A DNA stretch of 64,000 bases from Primulina eburnea (GCF_022965805.1 NC_133102.1:1992885-2056884); one strand, 5' to 3'; positions 23,128 to 33,736 are shown, counted from the first letter of the stretch. Notes: generated from the letters alone by a model not told the origin. Made by a program: numbers and translations.

Positions 23128-25567
23128 TTATTTCAACAATTCAGTGTATATGTCAGGCAAGCTGTTACATTTACATGTGATATTCTCAAGGATCATTTGT
23201 AACTGGAACAAATACAACCACTCGACTATGCATTGCAACCACTCGACTATGCATAGCTTTCTTACCTTTTTTATGCATCTAAGACAAATAGAGCAGGTTC
23301 CAGAAGCCTCAGCTATCCTGTAAAGTAAAGATCATACTATGCTCAGTCACTTATGATCAAGAATTGGTTCCTAGAGAGTTTGCTGACCTACCATGAAGTT
23401 ACTCAAGCTCGACCTTATGAAACTTGATTTTTTAAATCACCAATTAAATTTGCACATAAAAGTCTTTAAACCCCGTCGAAACATAGCTGTGGTCGAGCTT
23501 TGACCAAACTATCACTCCTCCCCCCTACAATAGATTAGGATGAGTATGGTGGTCGAAAATTACCTTGTGGCACATCCAGAGCAAGCACCACAATGTGCAC
23601 ATGGAAGGAAGAAAGAAACAATCCCTGGGAGCATCAAAGCATATTGCACAGAGACGGCTGTTGTTCTCACCATCTTTAACATGCTTCCCATCCCGTGCAT
23701 CTTTGAGAGACTCGTCCTCTGAGCCAGACGCATATGAGTAGGAACCCCAACTCGAAAGATCATCATTTTTCTGTATGAGCAAAGGGCTTCTCTCAGGTCC
23801 CCTGTCACCCACATGTTCCCTTCACTATTCCCGATCCATGCTCTTGCAATGGTTCGAGGTTTGATTAATGAAGTAGCACAAGAACAGTTACTCCACCAGT
23901 ATTTATAAGATATTGAATTAATAGTAGAATTTGAATGATAGAGATCCTATAAGAGTGAATTTAGCGGGAAGTAACTAGGCCCACAATATAAGTTAACCAT
24001 CGGAGTTCATATGAGATTTTAACATACCAGGCATCATTATCCAAGCCCTATAGACATAGAGAAGAATCCTCAGTGTATATGACCTCCGAGCACAACACAG
24101 ACACACGCATATTGTACTTGTTCGCTTATGAGGAAGTGCTTGAACATTTTCTAATGAAAAGCAAGGTGATGAACAGGAGAATGACTCGGTAGTTTTATAG
24201 AGGAACAGTGGAAAATTTACTCGTCGCCGAAAATATTCAGCCAAGAAAGACTCACAGATTTTCGACCAGGAGTGGTAAGAAGAACAGCACTTTCACTTGG
24301 GATATACAGTTACTACATTGGCCTTGATCAAGCATACACTGGAAACTTGCTTCCGTTGTATTGTAGAGAAAAGCCTTTATTTTGAACTGAAGTTGACCTC
24401 TTGAGCGCATCCAATATCAGTAAGCAATGTAAACAAAGTCAGAAGTCACAAGAAATTCTAAATATGAAAATTTTAATCTATTAGCACCTCCAAGAAAATT
24501 CAATTGGTGGATATTTAATATAGAAAATAGGAATTTTTGTGCCTATTCTTAAAACAGATGAGGGACTCCATGACCAGTAACTTAAAGCAAATAAGTATTA
24601 CCGAGATCAAATGATCCAAATTGAAGCACTTCATGCACAGGATTACAACCAAAGTGACAAGAGTGTAATTTCATTTTACGTTCCAATCGTTAAAAGAGTT
24701 ACTATACCACAAATTCATTCAAGAACACTTGCCTTTTCTACTTCAGAATTCAAGTTACCCACAACAATGTAGTTAGAAGAAGATTTGGACACCTTTAGCT
24801 GAACTGAGCCATTTCCTGTGGACAGTAAACCGATGAGATTCAACCCCTGACATAAACACTCAAACTTGCCCTTATTTTACCTCACCGCGAATGATATTCC
24901 AAGATAAGGTTGTATTTGGATACAATGGATCCTCAAGCCACACATCTAGATCTTCATTTCCTGGAATGGTGCAGCATGCAGGAAAATCTCACAGGGTATC
25001 CAAAGAATAAGAAACCCTCATTCTCAAAATATACCACCAATACGAGTTGCTAAAACACAAAAAAACAAGCATCCTAACAGTGTGTCTTAAACAACTCTGT
25101 TAGTAATGGCTACTGTTAAACATGCCATTAACAAATTGTTGTCCAAATATGATTGGCATCTAATCATTACCGTCTAGGTAAAACACTTCCCCACTGGCTC
25201 TGGTAAAATACTTCTCCACCTAAGCTCTAATCAAATGATAATGTATTTGAATAGATAAAGAACCAAAAGATCAGCATCACTTTAGATCAAAGTTCAGGAA
25301 ATCTACTGTTGATCGAGCAATTAAAATACACACACAAAACTATTATGTAACTCCTTGATTTTTTCCATCATCATAACTACTGGTGTCTGTAGCCACCTAC
25401 CAAAGTTATTTAGCTCAAACAATATAGCTTTTAAATAAGACAAACATGAAAAGGCAAATAAACTAATCTACCACATGCTACAAGACTTTTGCATGTCTGT
25501 CAAAGACTCAAGTTCTCATTCTGTGAGTTCTAACTTACATCTGCAGCAATCGGCAATATACATGTCC

Positions 25568-25575
25568 TCCTGGGT
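25568..25575. repeat. left target-site duplication of the hAT-like element
   Basis: TCCTGGGT, repeated exactly at 34393-34400. The 8-bp length is characteristic of hAT insertions. Confidence 0.85.
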
Positions 25576-26366
25576 TAGGGTGTCAATCGGGTGGGTTGGG
25601 TCGGGTTTCGGGTCAACTCGCGAATTTTTTTTAACTTTTTTTTCAACCCGAACCCAACCCGAACCCGAAACAACCCGAAAACCCCCAACCCGAACACGAA
25701 CCCGTATAACCCAATTCAACCCGTCTAACATGCCTAACCCGAATTTCATTATTTTTTTTAAAAAAAATTAATGAAAAAAATTCAAAAAAATAAAAAATAA
25801 TAATAATATTTTAATTTAAACACATAATAACAAAATTTTCGATTTAAATTTGAAAGTTTAATCGTAGAAAATTAAAAGTATATTTACTAAATCAAATAAA
25901 AAATTGTTAAAAAAATAAAAATATGTAAAATAAATATCAAATGATGAAAATTTAGCACATAAATATACAATAAATTTTGTTCAAGCATACAATATATAAA
26001 ACTAGGGCAACTTAGGATTCAGTACCCCTTTTCTTTCAATTTTGGTTTTGATACCCCATTTCCCAAAATACCCCTCAAGCGTTGGTTTTAGCTAATTGAT
26101 TTTATTTTCAAGTAATGGCCCATCATGCTTCCGTAAAATAAATTTAAATTTTATACCTTTTTGACCGGAGTACCACCGGGTTATATCCACCGTATTTTAC
26201 AGACTGCTCCTCACAGCCTAACCACGCGATCGCAACCGATGGTTACCGACGCAGATTCCTTCAGCGGCACTTGGCACAACTCTAATTCGTTTCCTACCTT
26301 AGAGCGTACAGTATAAAATAAAATTTTGAAATTAATGCATGAGAGGGGCTGGAGCAAAGATTTCTT

Positions 26367-26393
26367 TTATTCAAACACAAATATTTATTTATT
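26367..26393 (-). terminator. viral poly(A) signals
   Basis: Three AATAAA hexamers on the minus strand (at 26372-26367, 26389-26384 and 26393-26388), about 130-150 bases past the inferred pregenomic RNA start. This fits the short terminally redundant region of caulimovirids. Confidence 0.5.
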
Positions 26394-26545
26394 ACATAGT
26401 AACCTCCTGTAGAGGAGGAGAAACTTGTTTAGCTACTTATCGTAGCTGAACTCTTAACACTCATAAAACTTGAAAGAAAATATTACAACCTTGTATGAAA
26501 GAAATGGAGAAAATATTTGATGATCTTCACTTCCTTCTTCCTGCC

Positions 26546-26553
26546 TTATTTAT
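26546..26553 (-). promoter_or_regulatory. pregenomic RNA promoter TATA box
   Basis: TATAAATA on the minus strand, followed by AAGGCAGGAAGAAGGAAGTG. It lies after the last viral ORF, where caulimovirid pregenomic promoters occur. Transcription would start near 26517. Confidence 0.55.
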
Positions 26554-26647
26554 AGAAGGCTTCTTCGGATTTGAACTTCGGATTTCAAATCTTCATAAGC
26601 CTTTACAGCTTGCATTGGGGACCATTTGGTGGTTGAGGGGTCCCTGT

Positions 26648-26848
26648 CTAGATTATTAATCTTGATATCAACTTCTCATCCTCCTTTATCTCTCTTAGAT
26701 ACCATTGACGATGAGTTTCCAGGATATCGGCAGTAATTTCATCTTTTTTATACTCTTTGAAATGATTTACTAACCATTTAAGAGCTTCTGCCTCTTTCCT
26801 CTTGTATGTTATCCTTCTTTTCAAAACTTTCAAATATACTCGATACAT
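26648..26848 (-). CDS. viral small ORF, 66 residues, unknown
   Basis: An ATG-initiated 66-residue frame between the transactivator-like ORF and the promoter. It is highly charged and helical (many K/E/R) and tryptophan-containing, with no recognisable domain. It may be expressed or may be chance. Confidence 0.35.
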   Translation of the reverse strand: MYRVYLKVLKRRITYKRKEAEALKWLVNHFKEYKKDEITADILETHRQWYLREIKEDEKLISRLII

Positions 26849-27096
26849 TTTTAAGTTTTGATCCTGGTGTGTTAACTGGTTTCCTTTCTGTCCTTATTTA
26901 TGGATGAATTTTCGGGACCAGTTAATTTACTTTTATTCATTGGATTCCTTTTAGATTGGTATCCAATACTTGCTGAGTCATCCACCATTTGTTATTGGTG
27001 GTCTATTTGTCCTTTACCACTAATTAGTGGTTGTCTTGTTTCTACCACTCACATGGTAGTGGTCCTGCTTTGGTAATGGAGGGTCACATGTCCCCT

Positions 27097-28200
27097 TTAA
27101 TTTTGTCGAGGAATCTTCGGTTTTTTGTATCCTCGAGGAAAATGTGCATGTGGTCCTTCCCCACTTGTGCTTGTATCGGTAAATTTTTTCCGATCAGATC
27201 TCGGCTTGAATCCTTTACCGAATTCTGGCTCCTTCTGGTTCTGGCATTCCAGGCAGATGTTTTCTGACCATCTTCCTATGTGTGCCATGTTACAGAATTT
27301 TCGGCGAGTCTCTTTACTAGCCGGCAGCTTGCTGTTCCACAAAAGATTTCTCTTTTTCTCAAACAATTCTTCTGCAAAACTTGTAGTTTTTCCTGTCATG
27401 GTATTTAACAGGAATGATCCGTTCACTGAATGATTGTAGAATTTGAACGGAAACTTGACTTTATCCATCTCAGTGAGACAGACCCAAATACCCCAAGCTC
27501 TTCTGGTAAAAATGTCATCTTCAGTAATTGAAGACACTAGGGGTGTTTCTTCTGTCGGAGGGTCCTTGATAAATTTCTGGACATTCAAATCTGGCCTCCT
27601 TAGCTTGATGAAATGGAAGGCTTCGTGAGAACCTTTTCCTGCTGGTTCTGGTGCTGTACTAAAGAAGTATAGCTCCAGAACATCTCCCCTGGACAAATAA
27701 TCATTGTTTGCCCAAGTCTCGTGAACAGCGTCCTGGATCCATTTTGGTAGACCTGAAATTTCTGGAAAGCTGGGTGATGTAGTATAAACTGAGGCAAGAG
27801 CCCCAAATTCATACCATGCTTTAACTTCCTTTGGATATGAATTTTGTTTCATCCATACCCTTGGATATTTTCCTGAAACGTCAACCCTGCTTGTAGCTGG
27901 GTTGATGCCAATTCGTGTTTTTAATTTCTCCCAATTCTGCTGATAAACCTGAAATGGAGAAATTACACTTTCATTAGTATCAACCTTAGTTTTGCCTTTG
28001 TCAATACGAGGCCTAAGGTTAATCTCTCCCTCTTCAATCCCCGAGGTGAAGGGTTGACTTGAAGACTCAAGATAAGGATCAGGAGTCTCAATTTTTGTTT
28101 TGGCCGACTCATCTGATGATGATCCCGACTTAACACTTGTGCAAGGGGTATTTGAATCCCCCGCTACAGGTATAGAGTCCTGTACTCGAAAACTCTCCAT
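27097..28200 (-). CDS. caulimovirid transactivator/inclusion-body-like protein
   Basis: 367 residues, ATG at 28200. It is the last large ORF of the viral unit, the position of the translational transactivator (inclusion-body matrix protein) in caulimovirids, which allows reinitiation on the polycistronic RNA. The N-terminal 90 residues are Ser/Thr-rich and likely disordered. The middle has a conserved-looking globular segment with many aromatic residues (VWMKQNSYPKEVKAWYEFG). Near the C-terminus a Cys/His cluster (FCNMAHIGRW then CLECQ) could bind zinc, followed by a basic tail. The function is assigned mainly by position and size; direct sequence recognition is weak. Confidence 0.6.
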   Translation of the reverse strand: MESFRVQDSIPVAGDSNTPCTSVKSGSSSDESAKTKIETPDPYLESSSQPFTSGIEEGEINLRPRIDKGKTKVDTNESVISPFQVYQQNWEKLKTRIGINPATSRVDVSGKYPRVWMKQNSYPKEVKAWYEFGALASVYTTSPSFPEISGLPKWIQDAVHETWANNDYLSRGDVLELYFFSTAPEPAGKGSHEAFHFIKLRRPDLNVQKFIKDPPTEETPLVSSITEDDIFTRRAWGIWVCLTEMDKVKFPFKFYNHSVNGSFLLNTMTGKTTSFAEELFEKKRNLLWNSKLPASKETRRKFCNMAHIGRWSENICLECQNQKEPEFGKGFKPRSDRKKFTDTSTSGEGPHAHFPRGYKKPKIPRQN

Positions 28201-28254
28201 TTGAGAAACCAGTGGTCTCTCAATGCCCTGGAGGATAGGCCTTTGCGTTACAGA

Positions 28255-28443
28255 TCATAACTGAGTATATGCCTGTAGACATCCTGTAATTCGATCAGAG
28301 ACAATTCTCTTATCAGCTTGTTGTAGCCTTCCCGCAACTTCTGCGTTAACAGCTAACTTGTTGAACTCGGTTTGAAGCATTTCAAGGTGTTCCCTCAAAT
28401 GCCTCTGCATCTTGATAATAGCATCAATGTCAATGCTGTCCAT
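28255..28443 (-). CDS. viral small coiled-coil ORF, 62 residues
   Basis: ATG at 28443; its first 14 bases overlap the end of the polymerase ORF in another frame. The product is a predicted helix with heptad-like Leu/Ile spacing (MQRHLREHLEMLQTEFNKL). No family is recognised. The overlap suggests expression by translational coupling. Confidence 0.45.
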   Translation of the reverse strand: MDSIDIDAIIKMQRHLREHLEMLQTEFNKLAVNAEVAGRLQQADKRIVSDRITGCLQAYTQL

Positions 28444-30454
28444 CTCTCGTTAAAAAATCTGCAAGAATATTTTCATGAGATTTTATTATCATAATATCAA
28501 AAATATAATTTTGACATAAAGCTTGCCATTGTAATAATCTAGCCTTCTCGGGTTTAGACTCAATTCTATTCCTTAAAAAGGCTTTAACTTGAGTGTTATC
28601 AACTTTCAAAGTGAATTTCTTTGCAAGTAAAAATAACGGCCATTTTTCAAAAGCCCTTTTTACTGCATAGAATTCTTTTTCGTTGATATGCCATCTTATG
28701 GCTTCTGCATCTGAGAATAACCCACTACAATATCTGCATGGTTGTTCTCCATCTGGTGTGAGCTTGGTTAGTACTGCAGCCCACCAATGATCACTGGCAT
28801 CGGTATATAATACCAGATCATCCTTGTCTTGAGGAATAGCCATCTTTGGAAGATTTTTGCAAACCTTCTTTAAATGGATAAGTCCTTTTGTGTGTTCTTC
28901 TGTCCATATAAATCTAGCATCTTTTTTCAACAATGGACTGAATACTTTCCTGTGTTTTGCTAGGTTTTTGATAAACATCCCAGCAAAATTAACAACCCCT
29001 AAAAAACTTTGAAGTTGCTTCTTGTCTTTGAGATTTTCTGGAAAATTCTGCACCTTTTCCACTATGTGTTCTTGTAGAATTATTCCTGACTCATCGATTT
29101 CAATTCCGAGGAATTCAATCTTTCTTGTAGCAATGACTGCTTTCTTTTCCGATAAAACCAGTCCTTCTTTTTTACAAACATTAGAGAAAATCTCCAAATG
29201 TTTAACATGTTCATTCATATCTTTAGATGCTATCAAAACATCGTCGATGTAAACAAACATAAACTTAAAATAATCTTTAAAAAGATTATCCATTTTTCTT
29301 TGGAATATCTGTGGTGAATTAGCCAATCCCATTGGTAATACCTCCCAGATATAATGTCCTTGTGGTGTGGAGAAAGCTGTGAATTTCTTGCTTTCTTCCT
29401 GCATCCGAATCTGATAGAATCCGGACTTGCAATCAAACTTAGAGAATATCTTGGCGTTGCGTATGCAACTAATCAAGTGTTCTCTACTAGGTATAAAATA
29501 TCCATCAAACTCCAGAATCTTATTAATTTCTTGATAATTAATAACCAATCTGGGTTTCCCTCGTTTAATCTCACCATGATTTCTTATCAGAAAACCTGGA
29601 CTGCTATATGGTGACATTCCTGCTTTGATCAATCCAAGGTCCAAATGTTCCTTGATTATAATCTGCATATCCCTCTGATCAATGATGTTCATTGGGATGG
29701 GTTTACAACGGACAAATTCATACTCTTTGCCTTCCTTAATCTTAAGGCAAGCCCTGAGTTGATTTCTGTCCCACCATGCCAAAGGATCTTCGTTGTAATT
29801 TTCTTTGATCCTCTTCTTGACATCTTCCAATGATACCTTAGATTCGAACTCTATTTCATTTGTTTGCAGAGTTATCTTAAGGCATTCTATATCTTCTGGT
29901 TGAAGTTCTTTATATGCTCTTAACTGGAGCATTGTTTCTCCAAACCGTCTTGAATCCTTCATTTTTGGGTTCAAAAGTTTTCCTGAATCACCACGCTTGC
30001 TGCGAAACTGGATCGGCAATTTTTTGTAAAACGCCTCTCGAAGTCGCTGGACTATGATCTTGTGAGCACATGGTGTTGTGAACACTAATCTTCTAGTCTC
30101 ATTTTCTTGTGTATAGGACTTGAACATTTGTAGGAAATTATTTCCTAACAATATGTCAGCTCCTGTATCATGAAAATAAATTGGTGGTGTCTTTACCTTG
30201 TACCAAGGTGTTTGTCCCGCACCGCCAATCATGATTTCAGTCATCTTAATCCCTTTACATAGGATTAAGATTCTCCTGGAAAAGTCTCTTCCAGCAATCT
30301 TGGGTAACTCTTCTTCCAAATTACTTGGAAAAACTCCTCGTTTTGCTGTACATATTCCAGCACCTGAATCAATATAAGCAGCAAAATATTCTGTCTTATA
30401 TTGTTCATACAACATTCCTACTGGAATGTATATGGAGAATGGACTTGTGGTCAT
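28430..30454 (-). CDS. caulimovirid protease-reverse transcriptase-RNase H polyprotein
   Basis: 674 residues from the ATG at 30454; the upstream open frame lacks another ATG. Domains in order: retropepsin-type aspartic protease with IDSGAG (D about residue 29), reverse transcriptase with the catalytic YIDD (about residues 402-405) and the preceding LPMGLANSP block, then RNase H with LYTDASD (about residue 550). The length matches caulimovirid ORF V products. The ORF starts in a 4-base ATGA overlap with the movement gene stop. No stop or frameshift is seen, so the enzyme frame is intact. It replicates the pregenomic RNA into DNA in viral particles. Confidence 0.93.
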   Translation of the reverse strand: MTTSPFSIYIPVGMLYEQYKTEYFAAYIDSGAGICTAKRGVFPSNLEEELPKIAGRDFSRRILILCKGIKMTEIMIGGAGQTPWYKVKTPPIYFHDTGADILLGNNFLQMFKSYTQENETRRLVFTTPCAHKIIVQRLREAFYKKLPIQFRSKRGDSGKLLNPKMKDSRRFGETMLQLRAYKELQPEDIECLKITLQTNEIEFESKVSLEDVKKRIKENYNEDPLAWWDRNQLRACLKIKEGKEYEFVRCKPIPMNIIDQRDMQIIIKEHLDLGLIKAGMSPYSSPGFLIRNHGEIKRGKPRLVINYQEINKILEFDGYFIPSREHLISCIRNAKIFSKFDCKSGFYQIRMQEESKKFTAFSTPQGHYIWEVLPMGLANSPQIFQRKMDNLFKDYFKFMFVYIDDVLIASKDMNEHVKHLEIFSNVCKKEGLVLSEKKAVIATRKIEFLGIEIDESGIILQEHIVEKVQNFPENLKDKKQLQSFLGVVNFAGMFIKNLAKHRKVFSPLLKKDARFIWTEEHTKGLIHLKKVCKNLPKMAIPQDKDDLVLYTDASDHWWAAVLTKLTPDGEQPCRYCSGLFSDAEAIRWHINEKEFYAVKRAFEKWPLFLLAKKFTLKVDNTQVKAFLRNRIESKPEKARLLQWQALCQNYIFDIMIIKSHENILADFLTRDGQH

Positions 30455-31686
30455 TGGATTTTCCACATCTTCTCTTCTGCCATAAACTCCATTCCATACT
30501 CTAGACGTTTCCAAGGTTTGTGTTCCTCAAGAAACTCTAGTCCAAGAATCAGTCGATCTGATTCTTTCCCTGGAATCCCTTGGATATGGACTTCCAATTC
30601 TCCGATATTAATCAATCCTTGGTAAGTTCCTATCGTAGGTTGTTCCAAATAGTATATGGTATTACAAGGAAATTGATTCCTTTGTTTTGTAATATCAAAT
30701 ACTATTTCTATTTCCTTCCAACCTTCTGGGCATCTAAGTTTTCCTATTGTAGAAAAACTTTTTGGCTCCTGTTGGGTTTCTATGACAGGTGTTTTTCCCC
30801 ACCTGTAACTTGTAATTCTATCTCCTTGAAAAGATAGTCTTCTCGATTCCAATCTAAGACTTTGATTCCTTTGTAGAATCGGTTTGTCTTGGATCTGGAT
30901 ATCTGTTTCCTGTATTAAAGGAAACTCGACTCTTTCTGGATAAATTGCCTGAGCAACTTTTCCAAATATCTCAGGGATTTCAATAAACTCATTTCTAATA
31001 AACAGTTCAGAATGATGTGTATTAGATATAGCATATGAAATTTGATAGGTAATAGAATATGGCCTATTACCTTCTTTCATCAGCCTTTTTTCCTTGAAGT
31101 TTTGATGCAATGTCAAGGCTCGGCTGAAATCTCGATCTGCCAGGTTGTAGGCTATCCTTGGATAGATTACTCCTACAATCTTTCCTGCACAGAGATTTCC
31201 TGAGATTGTTCCCAGTACTGAATCTTGTAGATTCCCCATTCTTTTATCGCATATAGCAATATCAATTGGTGAATCTATTCCTTCTTTGAAAGTAGCCTTT
31301 ATCATAATCTGGATTGCTCCGATATGAATCCAGGACATAGTCCTTGCTACTTCTATCTTTAGTTTTTGTAATTCCTCCTTAATTTCTTCGGAAGGAATTA
31401 ACTGCATCTCCATTCTGTTTCCTGTAAGTTCCATTGGGATTGCCATTTCCCTTCTGGAAACTTTATAGATTAGATGATGCTTTCTGTTTCTTAGGCCAAG
31501 ACTTCCTAAGAACTTTTCTACCTGTCCTGCGGAGAATCCTTGATATCTCTGTAGACTTGGATTTTCTCTCATGATTCTTTGAACCATGTTATGAGATATA
31601 GTTGTCTGGCTGAAAAACCCAGACAAATCTTCATGTGTTTCGTGTCGAAACACCTCGTCTTCAGTCAGATTCCGATTCTGTTCCAT
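30451..31686 (-). CDS. caulimovirid movement protein (30K superfamily)
   Basis: 411 residues, ATG at 31686. Residues about 115-260 carry the 30K-superfamily movement-protein core, with the conserved Asp in IAICDKR and a following beta-rich region (GNLCAGKIVGVIYPRIAYNL). It would let viral nucleoprotein pass plasmodesmata. The C-terminal 130 residues form a further region with no assigned domain. The first 26 bases overlap the capsid-like ORF in another frame and the stop overlaps the polymerase ATG (ATGA). The gene order, after the capsid-like ORF, is unlike classic caulimoviruses. The frame is intact. Confidence 0.8.
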   Translation of the reverse strand: MEQNRNLTEDEVFRHETHEDLSGFFSQTTISHNMVQRIMRENPSLQRYQGFSAGQVEKFLGSLGLRNRKHHLIYKVSRREMAIPMELTGNRMEMQLIPSEEIKEELQKLKIEVARTMSWIHIGAIQIMIKATFKEGIDSPIDIAICDKRMGNLQDSVLGTISGNLCAGKIVGVIYPRIAYNLADRDFSRALTLHQNFKEKRLMKEGNRPYSITYQISYAISNTHHSELFIRNEFIEIPEIFGKVAQAIYPERVEFPLIQETDIQIQDKPILQRNQSLRLESRRLSFQGDRITSYRWGKTPVIETQQEPKSFSTIGKLRCPEGWKEIEIVFDITKQRNQFPCNTIYYLEQPTIGTYQGLINIGELEVHIQGIPGKESDRLILGLEFLEEHKPWKRLEYGMEFMAEEKMWKIQ

Positions 31687-33100
31687 CAGATTCTTCCTGA
31701 CTTAAGACTTCCTCTTCTTCATATATAATTTCATCTGAGGCAATGTCCTCAAATCGGTATACTTGAATGAGATCTTGGTAATAAACTGCATCTTCTATAT
31801 CCGGAGTCGGGTCGAAGCGTTTAATACCTCTTTTTTCATTTTCTGGACAGTTGGTCGATATATGACCTCTTGCTCCACATGTCCAGCAATTACAATCCTT
31901 GAAACTTTCATTGGCTCTAGTATGAGCTCTTCTGAAAGTTTTCTTTGTAGGTGTTCTTCCTGTGCTTCGAGTTGAACTCGATGCTTGGGATGATATCCTA
32001 CTTCTCGATGGTCCGCTTCTTTGTCCAGATTTATAAGATCTGGCTTTCTGTCTAGACCATATGGTTCTTGGTTTCCAAGAACTTCTCCCACTTCGTGCAT
32101 AAGGATGAGTCCTAAAGCTTTTCCTTTTATGCTTCTGTGGTTTACTTCCAATAATTGTTGGAAGATCATTTTCCTTACAACATAAAGGAGTTCTTTTGTT
32201 GATACCCCTTAAGCGTTTGTAATTCTTTTGTAATGCTGCCATATGGCACCATTCTGCCAATTTTCCTTTAAGGAAAGAGGCTCTTCTTGCCAACGTATCT
32301 GGATTACCAGGTACGTATTCCCTTATGAGCATTTCTCTCCAAGGGCTCGGCATTTTTGCGAAGAAAAGCTGCATAGCTATATCCTCTTCGACTCTTGAAT
32401 TCCATCTATATTTAGTGAATAACATAATGTATTCATCCACCAAACATATGTCATGTAATTCAAGACTATACAGAGCTTGAGTGTATCTCTTCTTCTTCTC
32501 TGTATCTTGACTGTTGAAATAGTCTACCCCTATAAAGTGTGCTTTAAATAGGGTAGCCATTTTTCCCGCGATCTCACTAAGAGATTCTCCAACTAGGACT
32601 GACTCTTTCATGTCTGATGAAGTCATGTCCCAAGCAATTTTTACTGATCCCATAAGACTCATTTCCAAAAGTTTAATGAATCCTTCTTTGTTGAGATCAA
32701 GGGTTCCTGCTGCAATTCTCATAGCAGATGTCCAATCGTCTATGAGGTCTTCTCTGTTTTTGAAGTCTAATACATCAAGGTTAAGCATAACCCCGTAAGG
32801 ATGTATAGGATCTAAAACAGTTTTTCCATAGGGTGTTTGGTGCAAGGGAATTTGACTTCTCCTTACCCTTGTCCCTGCTGGGTGTGATCCTCCACCAGTA
32901 TGGAAATCAGTTTGAGATTCTCTCATATTTACATTATGAGATCCCATACTTTCCCTTGGTTCCTGAGAAGATGACCAGGTTATTGCAGGTGGTGTTTCAC
33001 CTACTGCTGTGTTCATTTTTAGATCTACTACCTTGAGATTTGCGAAAGATTCCGCAAGTTCTTGTAGATCCTCCAAACCAATCCTTTCTAAAGTTGTCAT
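31661..33100 (-). CDS. caulimovirid capsid-like protein with zinc knuckle
   Basis: 479 residues, ATG at 33100. The central region (about residues 105-285) is a capsid-like helical domain with Trp/Phe-rich blocks (EDLIDDWTSAMRIAAGTLDL, KYRWNSRVEEDIAMQLFFAK). It is followed by an Arg/Lys/Ser-rich nucleic-acid-binding stretch and a CCHC zinc knuckle, CWTCGARGHISTNC. The C-terminus is strongly acidic, ending in an E/S/D-rich tail, as in caulimovirid capsid precursors. The ORF starts at a TGATG overlap with the upstream 123-residue ORF. The frame is intact. A Gag of a Ty3-like element would look similar, but the movement protein next door argues for a virus. Confidence 0.85.
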   Translation of the reverse strand: MTTLERIGLEDLQELAESFANLKVVDLKMNTAVGETPPAITWSSSQEPRESMGSHNVNMRESQTDFHTGGGSHPAGTRVRRSQIPLHQTPYGKTVLDPIHPYGVMLNLDVLDFKNREDLIDDWTSAMRIAAGTLDLNKEGFIKLLEMSLMGSVKIAWDMTSSDMKESVLVGESLSEIAGKMATLFKAHFIGVDYFNSQDTEKKKRYTQALYSLELHDICLVDEYIMLFTKYRWNSRVEEDIAMQLFFAKMPSPWREMLIREYVPGNPDTLARRASFLKGKLAEWCHMAALQKNYKRLRGINKRTPLCCKENDLPTIIGSKPQKHKRKSFRTHPYARSGRSSWKPRTIWSRQKARSYKSGQRSGPSRSRISSQASSSTRSTGRTPTKKTFRRAHTRANESFKDCNCWTCGARGHISTNCPENEKRGIKRFDPTPDIEDAVYYQDLIQVYRFEDIASDEIIYEEEEVLSQEESDGTESESD

Positions 33101-33471
33101 CAGATGAATTTCTTTTCTGAGACAGACTTGATTAGATTGATCATCTTTTCTTCTTCAGTCAAAGGTTTTGACACCACTCTGGCCTTCCCTTGTTGATGTA
33201 ACAAAGGTTCAGTGCCAAAAGATGGTGGTAACCATCCTCCTGAAGTTCTTCTACTAGAACTTGGTTGTTGTTCTAGTTTCTGAATTCTTGTTTGAATATC
33301 ATTTATTAATCCCAGAATTTCTTCTTGGGTTTCAAGGATTTTCTCAACTCGTTGTGGTACAAAATACAGCATATTGCCATAATTTTGGACTGTCTTTTGA
33401 ATTTCTCTAAGATCTAAAGAGAGCTTAGAGGAGTCTGGAACTATCTCCAGAAACTTATTATTTTGTATCAT
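33100..33471 (-). CDS. virion-associated-protein-like coiled-coil ORF
   Basis: 123 residues, ATG at 33471. The first 65 residues form a coiled coil (heptads around RVEKILETQEEILGLINDI); the rest is Pro/Ser/basic. This layout and position just before the capsid-like gene resemble the caulimovirid virion-associated protein (coiled-coil tetramer plus nucleic-acid-binding tail). The assignment rests on architecture, not on a sequence match. Confidence 0.5.
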   Translation of the reverse strand: MIQNNKFLEIVPDSSKLSLDLREIQKTVQNYGNMLYFVPQRVEKILETQEEILGLINDIQTRIQKLEQQPSSSRRTSGGWLPPSFGTEPLLHQQGKARVVSKPLTEEEKMINLIKSVSEKKFI

Positions 33472-33528
33472 AAGTTTACCTGAGATTTTACCTGAGGGTG
33501 CAGTAGCTTCCCTTCGTAAATCTGCTGT

Positions 33529-33726
33529 CTATACAGATCCATTGTTCTCTGAAGAATTTCTTCTGAGTAGATTTTGAAGTATGTTTTTACGGTTCTTTAG
33601 ACCTTGTAAACGTATACCTTTTGTGCTGAGTTCAGTGAAGCATGTACTTCGCTGTAATTCTTGCTCTAATTGAATTATTTCTAGCGAAATAAGTTCAATT
33701 TCGAACTGGATGGTAGTTCCTGGCAT
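33529..33726 (-). CDS. viral small ORF, 65 residues, unknown
   Basis: ATG at 33726. Leu/Ile/Glu-rich N-terminus (ELISLEIIQLEQELQR) predicted to be a coiled coil, with a basic C-terminus. No known family is recognised; it is probably a small accessory protein. Confidence 0.4.
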   Translation of the reverse strand: MPGTTIQFEIELISLEIIQLEQELQRSTCFTELSTKGIRLQGLKNRKNILQNLLRRNSSENNGSV

Positions 33727-33736
33727 ATTTAACAGA

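Noticed and set aside
25475..25575. Exon of the APD-like gene next to the hAT-like insertion
   Set aside because: Short open stretches occur, but the flanking exons (34492 end and 24960 start) already match in phase, so this lies in the intron.
30455..30514. Longer N-terminus of the viral polymerase ORF
   Set aside because: The open frame starts with a non-ATG codon; the ATG at 30454 forms the ATGA overlap with the movement gene stop.
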